The notes under the pieces are model-generated. The model worked only from the letters and a program-made list of their open reading frames with translations, was not told where the DNA came from and made no database searches. DNA of 22,627 bases. It comes from an uncultured Oscillospiraceae bacterium. Its GTDB lineage: Bacteria > Bacillota_A > Clostridia > Oscillospirales > Oscillospiraceae. The stretch lies in the NCBI GenBank assembly GCA_900757695.1, contig CAAEOU010000364.1, positions 1 through 22,627 of the forward strand. Reading direction: 5' to 3'. The position numbers were made by a program, and so were the translations under genes. Shown here piece by piece: positions 14,293-22,185 of this stretch (position 1 is its first letter; the number at the start of each line of letters is the position of its first letter).

Positions 14293-14886
14293 TCAGCTGT
14301 TAGGCCCCTGCTTTCCCTCCAAGAAATAGGTAGCCTCCATATCCGCCACTGACAGTGCAAAGGCCAGCGGGAATTTTTCAAAAGCCTTTCCTACACTTCC
14401 CTTGTCCTCATTTCCCGAGAAGCCCATGTGAAACCGGATGGCGAAGGCCTCCTCCCGGGTCAGCCGCATAAAGCCCGAAAGAATATAGACAGACTTTTCT
14501 CCATGCCCATAGGGCAGCGGGTCATCAAAATTGTAGGTTGGAACCTTCTGCCACACGCCGTTGTCATCCTTTACGTTGCGGGTGCCTGCCTTATAGCAGC
14601 CGATTTTGCAGACATCGTGGAGCAGTGAAACCAGCGCAATGGTCTCATCGGAATACTCCATACCGTAGTCCTCTTTCACCCGCTGGCGCTCCAGATAGGC
14701 CCTCAGGCAGTGATATACGTTGATGCTGTGCTGTGCAAGTCCCCCGGCATAAGAGCCGTGGAACCGTGTGCTGGCCGGTGCGGTAAAGAAATCCGATTTA
14801 TTCTGAAGATAGTCCAGGAATTTATCGGCTCCTTCCCGGTGAATGTATTGCTGATAGATCTCCGTAAATTCTTCCTGTATTGTCAT
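14293..14886 (-). CDS. HD-domain phosphohydrolase (YhaM C-terminal-like)
   Basis: A 197-residue cytosolic protein. HD metal ligands are visible: His53 in GGLAQHSINV, His90-Asp91 in SLLHDVCKIG, His128 in YGHGEKS and Asp182 in SVADMEATY. The pattern ASTRFHGSYAGGLAQHS resembles the HD domain of YhaM-type 3'-5' exoribonucleases and stand-alone relatives in Clostridia and their phages; there is no OB-fold nucleic-acid domain. The substrate is unknown, and a nucleotide or RNA end is likely. The start ATG (14884-14886) overlaps the stop of the GGDEF gene as ATGA, so the two are translationally coupled. Confidence 0.86.
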   Translation of the reverse strand: MTIQEEFTEIYQQYIHREGADKFLDYLQNKSDFFTAPASTRFHGSYAGGLAQHSINVYHCLRAYLERQRVKEDYGMEYSDETIALVSLLHDVCKIGCYKAGTRNVKDDNGVWQKVPTYNFDDPLPYGHGEKSVYILSGFMRLTREEAFAIRFHMGFSGNEDKGSVGKAFEKFPLAFALSVADMEATYFLEGKQGPNS

Positions 14887-16571
14887 ATTACGTTTCCTTC
14901 CTGCTGATCTGCGATCCGCTGGTGATATTGCTCTTTTTCCACATACATGAGTTGATCCGCCGCTTTCAGCATTTCCTCCAGATCATCCGAGAACTTGCGC
15001 CAAACCGCTCCCACGGAAATGCTCACATGGCGTTCTCTCATGCTGTTCCGTGCATCCTCGATCTTTTTCAAAAAAGTCTCCTCGCCGATATTGGGGTAGA
15101 CAATAATAAACTCATCCCCGCCGACCCTGAATGCATGATCCGAAAAATACTTCAGCAGCACAGCCGCTGCCCTGCTGATCATCCGGTCTCCTGCCTCATG
15201 TCCATAACGGTCATTGATTTCTTTTAGGCCATTGAGATCCATGTAAGCAGCGCCGATGTTCTCCATGGGTTTGCGTCCAATCGACTCCAGCAGCATGATG
15301 TACTCGTTACGATTGTACAGCTTCGTCAGCATATCACGACTGCTGAGATAGCGAAGCCACTGCTGCTGCTTCTGCATGTCAAGGCTGTTGGAAATAAAGA
15401 ATTGGATGGAGGACAGCAGTGTTGGATCATCGTAATGGGCAGTTGGATTGTCTACGCCAAGAAATCCAACCACAGCACGTTCCTTCATCAGCGGGACCGC
15501 CAAAAGGCGCTCAACGCCTTGTGCTGCAAGCACCTCATAGGTGTCACTTCCCCGTTCCTGCTCCAACGTCGGCATATAATAAACCTGTTCCTGCCGGAAT
15601 TTCGCCATCCATGCAGAAATAAGCTCCAGGGGGACCGCTTGAAGATTATCCTTTTGAATACTGACATTTTTCTCCGTAAACTCAAAGGTGTTCGATAGCG
15701 TATCACCCTGTTCGTCAATTTGAAAGATATACGTTCGGTCCGCAGAGAAATAGTGGCAGATTACCTCCAGCAGCTTTTGAATGGCATCGGAAATCTCTTT
15801 CCCGGAAGAAAGCTCCGCCACGCATTGGTTCAGTGTCGTTGCAATCTCAAGTCTGGCCTGAGTTTCCGCATTGGTACGAGCCAGTGCTCCCAATTCACGG
15901 TTTTGCTCCAATGTCATCCCCAGCACCAGAAGGATCATAGAAATCCCGACTGCGCAGCTGATCAGCGGATATCCATAATCAATGGTCTGCACCATGGTTG
16001 CTGCCAGCGGCAGGGCAATATAGCAAAGAATCGACAAGTATAGTCCCCTGGTAATGGAATTACGCCGCTGGATCAGCATGGATAGATCCAGCAATAGTCC
16101 AATGACAGGGATCATCACCGAAATGAAATAGCCGGAACATCTGTAATAATAGTTGGAGCTGTCAAAGTTGTAGTATAGATGCACTCTCTGAGATACCGCA
16201 ACCAGAATCATGCCCACAAATCCAAGGAGCGTTACCAATTTGGAGCGAAGCAAAGCGTGCTCTTGCCCCTTTTCAAAGATACAGCTGCATACGTATCCAT
16301 TAAACAGAATCAGTAACGCATCCACCGATGTAAAAACGGTATAATTCGCCAGACGGATCGCCCAGTATGCCAGTTCTCCGGAACGTCCGTGAAAATACCA
16401 CGCTGCCGCATCCCCCACAAGCATTGTAGCTGCAAAGATCTGCATCCAGAACATCCACCGCCGCTTAATTGCGTCGGTGTTTTTTAGCAGCAATGTACAG
16501 GCTGCCGTAATCAGGTTAAACACTGCTACGAGAATGAGTATGGAACAATAAAGCACTCGCTGGTCAATCAT
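14883..16571 (-). CDS. Multi-TM sensor with GAF and GGDEF domains (diguanylate cyclase)
   Basis: ATG at 16571 (MIDQRVLYCSILILVAVFNL) has a strong GGAAGGAGAGGGG site. The longer in-frame ATG at 16631 is rejected because it includes the promoter -10. The product is 562 residues. About seven hydrophobic helices occupy residues 5-220, then a short coiled linker (LEQNRELGALARTNAETQAR), a GAF-like domain at about 240-400 (SADRTYIFQIDEQG; GVERLLAVPLMKERAVVGFL followed by GVDNP), and a GGDEF domain at about 410-562 starting DMLTKLYNRNEY. The GGDEF motif is intact at 484-488 (RVGGDEFIIVYP); no RxxD inhibitory site lies before it. It should synthesise cyclic-di-GMP in response to an unknown membrane or cytoplasmic signal. 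It is followed by a coupled HD phosphohydrolase gene. Confidence 0.93.
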   Translation of the reverse strand: MIDQRVLYCSILILVAVFNLITAACTLLLKNTDAIKRRWMFWMQIFAATMLVGDAAAWYFHGRSGELAYWAIRLANYTVFTSVDALLILFNGYVCSCIFEKGQEHALLRSKLVTLLGFVGMILVAVSQRVHLYYNFDSSNYYYRCSGYFISVMIPVIGLLLDLSMLIQRRNSITRGLYLSILCYIALPLAATMVQTIDYGYPLISCAVGISMILLVLGMTLEQNRELGALARTNAETQARLEIATTLNQCVAELSSGKEISDAIQKLLEVICHYFSADRTYIFQIDEQGDTLSNTFEFTEKNVSIQKDNLQAVPLELISAWMAKFRQEQVYYMPTLEQERGSDTYEVLAAQGVERLLAVPLMKERAVVGFLGVDNPTAHYDDPTLLSSIQFFISNSLDMQKQQQWLRYLSSRDMLTKLYNRNEYIMLLESIGRKPMENIGAAYMDLNGLKEINDRYGHEAGDRMISRAAAVLLKYFSDHAFRVGGDEFIIVYPNIGEETFLKKIEDARNSMRERHVSISVGAVWRKFSDDLEEMLKAADQLMYVEKEQYHQRIADQQEGNVI

Positions 16572-16602
16572 TGCGCCCCTCTCCTTCCACATATTCCCTA
16601 TC

Positions 16603-16631
16603 ATTATACCATTTAATTTCCAAAAAAGCAA
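16603..16631 (-). promoter_or_regulatory. Promoter of the GAF-GGDEF gene
   Basis: On the - strand: TTGCTT (16631-16626), a 17-base spacer and TATAAT (16608-16603) preceded by an extended TGG. It directly abuts the end of the TraX-family gene. It matches the glycosidase promoter at 23 of 29 positions. Confidence 0.78.
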
Positions 16632-17393
16632 TTAAATCAGACAGCGAAACAAATAAAGGATCCAAAGGTGAGCGGGATAAAAAACATAGAACAGCCATCG
16701 GCATTTCCGTCCACGCATGCCCTGATAGCACGCCAGCAGCGGTACTGCAAACATGCCGCCGATCCACTGCAGGATCAGACCGTAGCCGTTTTTCGACATC
16801 CAGATCAGGGTCCGTCCGTTCCAGCCATGCCAGATCAGCATGAATACCGTCATCCAGCACCCCATCAGGAGCAGCTTCTGCTTCTTCTCCGGCAGCAGAT
16901 ACAGCATAATAATCAGGGCAACGCCCCATGCATTGTAGTCTGTTTTCAGCAGCCAGCCCAATGAAACCGCAGCAGCAGATGGCACCAGCCATGCGATCCA
17001 CTTTGCAGTGCCGCCACGCTCCATCCACTGCCCGGCGCAGATGGCAGCGGCCCCAAAAAGCAGAGTAAACAGCACATTGTGGCAGCCAAGCTGCACGCCA
17101 TTATGCCCCGCCCCCCAGAAGCAGAGCTGAAAGGGCGCTTCCGACAGCACCGCAAAAATCGCAAGACGACAAAGATACTGCCTTTGATTCCGTGATTTTC
17201 GGCACCCCTCTGCCACAAACCACGCAAAGATCGGCATTGCAATGCGTCCAATTACCGTCAGCATTGTCTGGAGCCACAGGCTTCCCTCCGTCCCAAGATA
17301 AGGGCTCAGCACACCGGTAGCCAATATGACCTTTGCAAAATGGTCACACAGCATGGCTGCCATTGCAATGATTTTCAACGTAAACTGTGTCAT
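16632..17393 (-). CDS. TraX-family integral membrane protein
   Basis: The start is ATG 17393 (MTQFTLKIIAMAAMLCDHFA) with GAAGGAG upstream; a longer frame to 17450 runs through a terminator and is rejected. The product is 253 residues, mostly about seven to eight hydrophobic helices. Family marks are LKIIAMAAMLCDHFAKV at the start, IGRIAMPIFAWFVAEGCRKS (about 49-68), EAPFQLCF, NVLFTLLFG and the C-terminal FYVFYPAHLWILYL. TraX of F-like plasmids acetylates pilin, and chromosomal relatives in Bacillota resemble membrane acyltransferases with unknown acceptors. No conjugation genes are near, so a cell-surface acyl transfer role is inferred. It follows the EF-G-like gene after a terminator and may depend on readthrough. 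Confidence 0.88.
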   Translation of the reverse strand: MTQFTLKIIAMAAMLCDHFAKVILATGVLSPYLGTEGSLWLQTMLTVIGRIAMPIFAWFVAEGCRKSRNQRQYLCRLAIFAVLSEAPFQLCFWGAGHNGVQLGCHNVLFTLLFGAAAICAGQWMERGGTAKWIAWLVPSAAAVSLGWLLKTDYNAWGVALIIMLYLLPEKKQKLLLMGCWMTVFMLIWHGWNGRTLIWMSKNGYGLILQWIGGMFAVPLLACYQGMRGRKCRWLFYVFYPAHLWILYLFRCLI

Positions 17394-17408
17394 AGGCGCT
17401 CCTTCACG

Positions 17409-17438
17409 AAAAAGTGGAGGCGGGAATCCGCCTCCACT
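17409..17438 (-). terminator. Terminator of the EF-G-like gene
   Basis: AGTGGAGGCGG (17413-17423) pairs perfectly with CCGCCTCCACT (17428-17438) around a four-base loop. On the - strand the stem is followed by a T5 tract (As at 17409-17413). The TraX ribosome-binding site begins soon after it. Confidence 0.9.
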
Positions 17439-17459
17439 ATGATACAACAATTCAGAGCA

Positions 17460-19529
17460 TTAGTCTACATTTCCGCTCTTTTTCGCTGCCTCGATGATGG
17501 CCTGCTGGGTAGCGGCAGGCGCCTCCTCGTAGCGGACAAACTGGAAGGTGAAGCTGCCGCGTCCCTGCGTCATGGAGCGCAGATCAATGGCATAGCTCAT
17601 CATCTCGCTCATGGGCACCTCGGCCTCAACCACCTGATTGCCCTCGTCATCGGGCGTCATGCCCATCACACGGCCCCGGCGCTTATTGAGGTCACCCATG
17701 ATATCACCCATCATGGAATCCGGAATGGTGACCGCCAGAGAGCCGATGGGCTCCAGAATCACAGGGCTTGCCTGCGGAATCCCCTCTTTGTAGGCCAGAG
17801 ATGCAGCGGTCTTAAAGGCCATTTCAGAGGAATCTACCGGATGATAGGAACCATCCAGCAGGGTGGCCTTCAGGAATACCATGGGATATCCGGCCAAAAC
17901 GCCCTTCTCGCAGGACTCTCTCAGTCCCTTTTCTACCGCGGGGAAGAAATTCTTGGGAACTGCGCCGCCTACAACCTTTTCCTCAAAGGTAAGCTCCTGG
18001 GTCTCGCCGGGAGAGAATTCAATGACAACATCGCCGAACTGGCCATGACCGCCGGACTGCTTTTTATGACGTCCGCGGACAGTAGCCGACTTCCGAATGG
18101 TCTCACGATATGCAACCTTGGGCTCCCGGAGCTCGCAGTCTACACCGAACTTGCTCTTCAGCTTGGAGCACAGCACATCCAGATGAATGTCGCCGGCGCC
18201 GTTGAGCACCATTTCCTTGGTCTCGGCATTATTCGTGAGCTTAAAGGAGAGATCCTCTTCCGCCAGCTTGGTAAGACCGGCGGCGATCTTCTCTTCCTGT
18301 CCCTTGACTTTTGCATAAATGGCTCTGGGATGGCTGGGGATCGGGTACTCCGCAGGCTTCAGGGTCAGCGGACGGGCGGTCACGCAGAGGGTATCGCCGG
18401 TCTTCACCGAAGCCAGCTTGGAAACTGCGCCGATATCGCCGCAATTGAGCACCCTTACCTCCGTGGTCTTCTTGCCCTTCACGGTATAGATATGGCCCAG
18501 CTTTTCCATCTCGCCGGTACGGGAATTTTCCAGAGACAGATCCGGCGTCACATTACCGGAGATCACCTTAAAGAAGGACTGCTTGCCATACTGGTCGGAA
18601 ACCGTCTTGAAGATGTACATGACCGGCGTTTCGTCCGGTGCGCAGTTGATGGTCACTTCCTCGCCGTTCTCGTTGACAGCCTCCTGCGGATAGCCCTCCA
18701 GTGGATTGGGCGCAAAGTCCACCAGACCGTGGATCAGTGCCTCCGTTCCAAGGCCGCTCATGGCGCTGCCGCAGAAAACCGGTACAAGGCTCAGATCCTT
18801 TACGCCCTGATTGATACCGGCAATGATCTCGCCCAGCGTAAAGGGCTCTCCGGCAAAGTATTTCTCCATGTTCTCCTCAGAGGTCTCGGCAACTGCCTCA
18901 AGGAGAAAATCATAGTATTCTTCTACCTTATCCTTCAGGTTCTCCGGGATATCGGTATGCTCCACCTTGCCCTCACCGGACAGGAATGCATTTTTATGGA
19001 TAATGTCCACGATGCCGATGGTCTTATCCCCTTCTGTAATGGGGATCACCACAGGCGCCAGCGTTTTTCCGAACTTCTCCCGCAGGGCCTCAAAGGTCTT
19101 GAAGAAATCTGCGTGCTCTTCATCCAGCTTGGAGATATATACAAATCGAGGGAGCTTCCGCTCGTACAGGTATTTCCAAGACTTTTCCGTGCCAACACCG
19201 ATGCCGTTCTTTGCGGAAACCACAATAACGCCGGAATCCACTACACGAATAGACTGCATCACTTCGCCGGCAAAGTCAAAATAACCGGGGTTATCAAAGA
19301 GATTGATCTTTGTACGACCAAACTCAATGGGGATAATGGAGGTAGAGATCGAATACTTCCGCTTAATCTCCTCCGGGTCAAAATCGCTGACCGTCGTGCC
19401 ATCGGCAGACTTTCCGAGGCGGTCGGTTCCCTTGGTGTGGAACAGCATGCTTTCCGCCAGAGCGGTCTTTCCGTCGCCACCGTGTCCGATCAGGCAGACG
19501 TTGCGAATGTCGAGCGCAGTATAGCTCAT
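17460..19529 (-). CDS. Elongation factor G-like GTPase, EF-G2 paralogue type
   Basis: A 689-residue translation-factor GTPase, ATG 19529 with AAAGGGG upstream. The P-loop GHGGDGKT is at 15-22. Switch II reads DNPGYFDF (79-86), with Tyr83 where canonical EF-G has the catalytic His of DTPGHVDF. G4 reads SKLD (133-136) instead of NKMD, and G5 GSA is in VFCGSAMSGLG. Domains II to V follow, with the domain III-IV signature RETIRKSATVRGRHKKQSGG and the domain V motif MMGDIMGDLNKRRGRVMGM. The Gly-Tyr switch II is characteristic of the EF-G-like branch (EF-G2 type), which binds ribosomes but whose role is less clear. It is therefore probably not the main translocase. It is monocistronic with a clear promoter and terminator. 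Confidence 0.93.
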   Translation of the reverse strand: MSYTALDIRNVCLIGHGGDGKTALAESMLFHTKGTDRLGKSADGTTVSDFDPEEIKRKYSISTSIIPIEFGRTKINLFDNPGYFDFAGEVMQSIRVVDSGVIVVSAKNGIGVGTEKSWKYLYERKLPRFVYISKLDEEHADFFKTFEALREKFGKTLAPVVIPITEGDKTIGIVDIIHKNAFLSGEGKVEHTDIPENLKDKVEEYYDFLLEAVAETSEENMEKYFAGEPFTLGEIIAGINQGVKDLSLVPVFCGSAMSGLGTEALIHGLVDFAPNPLEGYPQEAVNENGEEVTINCAPDETPVMYIFKTVSDQYGKQSFFKVISGNVTPDLSLENSRTGEMEKLGHIYTVKGKKTTEVRVLNCGDIGAVSKLASVKTGDTLCVTARPLTLKPAEYPIPSHPRAIYAKVKGQEEKIAAGLTKLAEEDLSFKLTNNAETKEMVLNGAGDIHLDVLCSKLKSKFGVDCELREPKVAYRETIRKSATVRGRHKKQSGGHGQFGDVVIEFSPGETQELTFEEKVVGGAVPKNFFPAVEKGLRESCEKGVLAGYPMVFLKATLLDGSYHPVDSSEMAFKTAASLAYKEGIPQASPVILEPIGSLAVTIPDSMMGDIMGDLNKRRGRVMGMTPDDEGNQVVEAEVPMSEMMSYAIDLRSMTQGRGSFTFQFVRYEEAPAATQQAIIEAAKKSGNVD

Positions 19530-19600
19530 ATTGATTTACCCCTTTCCGATCCTGAATACCGGCTTGACCGGCCTTGGATCCTGCAATTTAGCATAGGCTG

Positions 19601-19629
19601 ATTATATACGATAGGTCATATATTTTCAA
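19601..19629 (-). promoter_or_regulatory. Promoter of the EF-G-like gene
   Basis: On the - strand: TTGAAA (19629-19624), a 17-base spacer and a perfect TATAAT (19606-19601). About 65 bases of leader follow before the ATG, containing a GCCGGT-CAA-GCCGGT direct repeat with no obvious function. Confidence 0.8.
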
Positions 19630-19725
19630 TTTCTGTGCAATATTTTTGTGCATAATGACGATATATTTTTTATGGATTCCACATATTCTTTTCATTTTTG
19701 CTTCACATCTCCCTTTTATGGCAGC

Positions 19726-19766
19726 AAAAAGCCCCTGCGGCAGTTTTAAGCTGCTGCCGCAGAGGC
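19726..19766 (-). terminator. Terminator of the P1B-like membrane protein gene
   Basis: On the - strand, GCCTCTGCGGCAG (19766-19754) pairs with CTGCCGCAGGGGC (19743-19731) with one wobble, followed by T5. It lies 16 bases after the stop codon and separates this gene from the EF-G-like promoter. Confidence 0.92.
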
Positions 19767-19781
19767 AAATTGGTTCCGATA

Positions 19782-22166
19782 TTATTTTCTCAGTGCGACC
19801 CGCGCCCAGACCTCTACCACCAGCCAGAGGATCAGGTTCAGAATCACAAGCCGCTGTGCGGGAATAACTGTCGCACCGGCAGAAATTGCCGTAATGGCCT
19901 GAACTGCCAGGACAAAGCTCAGGATGGCAGCGCAGACGGTCAGCCAGAAGCCCATACGGTATACCCTTCTCGCTCCGATAACCGTTCGGCTGTAGGCATT
20001 GACGCCCTCCCGGAGCACAAAGCCGCAGGTGCTCCCCTTAGACAGCAGGGATGGCTCGGAAAGCGCCCGCCGCTTCTCCGACTTCGGGCAGTCCATCTGT
20101 GCCACCGGAGCGCCAAACCAATGCTCTACAAACCCGGGATTGACACAAAAATTCCGTGTCACCAGCAGGGGACGGAGCCTCGGCTCCCGCACCAGCCGCC
20201 GGAATCCGCTTTTTGCCCCGGTGGTCACCTGATACTTTACCCCAAACAATCCCGCCAGCTGGCGATTGACGGCGATATATACCCCATATTTCGGTGCAGG
20301 TTTGGGGAGTGTAACGCCCATGAGCTGCATATACTGATAAGAGCCCAGATGGACAAGATCTCTTTGAATATAGCCCTCCAGACCGGTCTCCTGCACCTGG
20401 AAATTTGCCACATCGTAGATCTCACCGTTCATATCCCGCAGAAGCTTTGTAAAGACGGGCTGGAATCCCACATTGGCCCGCAGCGCCATGCTGGCGCCGT
20501 AGGACACCAGCTGTCTGGGGTCCATGCTGCCGTAAGCTCTGACCCCGGTCTGCTGCATGGTTCCCTCCGGGAACAGGTCGGAATCGTAGACCATCATTGC
20601 CTTCTTGCCGTACAGGCCCTTCATGCCAAACCAGCCCGCCACAGCGCCTTTCCCCTTCAGGGCCCGAGTCAGCAGGCTATAGGGCCGTGCGCAGCAAAGG
20701 CACAGGGAAACAGGTGCCGCCACATCCAGAATCGTCACAAGCACCGTGAGATACTTCTGCTGTGTCTTTGCACTGAGATAGGCGCTTGCCACAATGCTCA
20801 CCAGCAGCAGGAACGGAAGATACAGCCCCATGCCGTTGTGCCACACATCCGGCTGGGCCTGATGGCGAACAAAACCGGCTGTGGTGACCGGCGCCTTACC
20901 GATCACATCCGTATGTTCCCATTGCTCCCGAGCCGTCCGAATCCCCTTTCTCCCTCTTCCGGTGATCACAGCCCGAAGAGAGCGAAGGGTCGCCTGATTG
21001 TGCATGAGTCCCGCCGTACCAGTGAGACACCATGCAATGGTCAATATGGGCAGATATGTATTTTCATTCTTGGTCACCAGCAGCTCAATGATGCTCAGCA
21101 GTGTTGTCAGCAGCAGGAAGGTCTCATAGGAGGCCCGCAGATACCACACATCCTGCACAGCCCGCAGAATACTCTGCCAGTCCAGCAGCATGACGATGAT
21201 CGTAGCCGCCAGCGCAATGTATCCGGCACGCATACCGGTCATAAAGCCCAGCGTCATCCAGCTCACGCTGCGTCCGCCAATGCAGAGAACCATCAGCAGC
21301 AGAATGAGATAGCGCAGCGGCGAAAGCATCCGGTCAATGCCGGTAATGGCCGCCAGGCGTTTTTCCGTCCCACGGAGAGACGTTCCCGTCTTAGGCAGGG
21401 CCTGCGCCTGACGCTCATGAATCTCCTTTCTGAGCTGACCGATATATTCCGCCGCAGAAACGGTAACATGGCTGCGTGGGATTTTTTGATATTCTGTGCC
21501 TGGATTCGCCGCCTGGGGCTTTGGCGCTCTCTTTCTCTGCTTCTTCGGCGTGGCATTCCTCTGCTGCTCCGGCTTTGCCTGTGCCGAGGCCTCTGTATGC
21601 ATTGGAACTGCGCTGCTCTGGGGCGGTTCCGCCTGCGCTGCCTGCTGGGGCTCCTCGGATACTGGTACATCCGGTTCGCCTGTGGGTTCAGTCTTCTCGG
21701 CCGCCTGCGGCGGTGTAGCCGCCGCCTCGGTCTCCTGCACCGTTACCACAGGCCGTTCCTCAATAGAATGGGCCACCGCCTGGGCAATGGCGTCCGCCAT
21801 CTCCTGCTCGCTGAGATTTTCGTATGCCGGAGGCTCCGGTTCAGGTTCCGGTTCCAATTTTGTTTCCGCCGTCTCCGGCGCCTCTTCCTTCTCCGCAGCT
21901 GTGGCACCCGCAGGGCTCTGTTGTTCTGCCTCGACTTTCTCTGCCGGAGCAGCTTCCTCCTGCGCAACTTCCTCCCGAGCGGGCTCCGGCTCCTCTGATT
22001 TTATCACGGGCGCTTCTTCCTTCTGCCGGGACGAAGCTGAAGCCTCCGTCCTCTTTGGCTCGTCCGTGGAAAACTCCCGTACAATATCCTCCAGAGAATA
22101 CAAGTCAGATGCCTCAGCCCCGGAAATCAGGCGCATGGTATCAAATTTGGATTCGTCTTGAGACAT
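19782..22166 (-). CDS. Degenerate P1B-type ATPase-like membrane protein (predicted pseudoenzyme)
   Basis: The preferred start is ATG 22166 (MSQDESKFDTMRLISGAEAS) with AAAGG upstream; a start at 22244 would overlap the methyltransferase gene. The product is 794 residues. Residues 1-285 are soluble and low in complexity, rich in Ala, Glu and Pro. Four TM helices lie from about 286 to 410, then a short loop, two TM helices, a roughly 250-residue cytoplasmic domain and two final TM helices. This is the 4+2+2 plan of P1B metal ATPases. Ala484-Pro485-Val486 stands where CPC is expected, and Asp528 (YDSDLFPEGT) where DKTGT is, 44 residues later as in Legionella CopA (Cys382 to Asp426). GVYIAVNRQLAGLF matches the P/N-domain junction, and TRNF (670-673) replaces TGDN. 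GDGxND and TGE are absent. Transport activity is unlikely; a structural or regulatory role is inferred. Confidence 0.7.
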   Translation of the reverse strand: MSQDESKFDTMRLISGAEASDLYSLEDIVREFSTDEPKRTEASASSRQKEEAPVIKSEEPEPAREEVAQEEAAPAEKVEAEQQSPAGATAAEKEEAPETAETKLEPEPEPEPPAYENLSEQEMADAIAQAVAHSIEERPVVTVQETEAAATPPQAAEKTEPTGEPDVPVSEEPQQAAQAEPPQSSAVPMHTEASAQAKPEQQRNATPKKQRKRAPKPQAANPGTEYQKIPRSHVTVSAAEYIGQLRKEIHERQAQALPKTGTSLRGTEKRLAAITGIDRMLSPLRYLILLLMVLCIGGRSVSWMTLGFMTGMRAGYIALAATIIVMLLDWQSILRAVQDVWYLRASYETFLLLTTLLSIIELLVTKNENTYLPILTIAWCLTGTAGLMHNQATLRSLRAVITGRGRKGIRTAREQWEHTDVIGKAPVTTAGFVRHQAQPDVWHNGMGLYLPFLLLVSIVASAYLSAKTQQKYLTVLVTILDVAAPVSLCLCCARPYSLLTRALKGKGAVAGWFGMKGLYGKKAMMVYDSDLFPEGTMQQTGVRAYGSMDPRQLVSYGASMALRANVGFQPVFTKLLRDMNGEIYDVANFQVQETGLEGYIQRDLVHLGSYQYMQLMGVTLPKPAPKYGVYIAVNRQLAGLFGVKYQVTTGAKSGFRRLVREPRLRPLLVTRNFCVNPGFVEHWFGAPVAQMDCPKSEKRRALSEPSLLSKGSTCGFVLREGVNAYSRTVIGARRVYRMGFWLTVCAAILSFVLAVQAITAISAGATVIPAQRLVILNLILWLVVEVWARVALRK

Positions 22167-22185
22167 GCTTTCATCAGCCTTTCTA

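Noticed and set aside
8385..16631. Cyclic-di-GMP riboswitch near the GGDEF genes
   Set aside because: I looked for conserved GEMM-type cores in the leaders at 6880-6912, 12337-12433 and 16572-16602 and saw none; two of the three leaders are too short.
17340..19601. Long open frame of 753 codons on the + strand opposite the EF-G-like gene
   Set aside because: It is a shadow of the GTPase gene, whose motifs, promoter, ribosome-binding site and terminator are all on the - strand. The shadow translation has no recognisable domain.
19698..21998. Long open frame of 766 codons on the + strand opposite the P1B-like gene
   Set aside because: It has no ribosome-binding site, runs through a - strand terminator stem and has His/Arg/Gln-rich composition typical of antisense frames.
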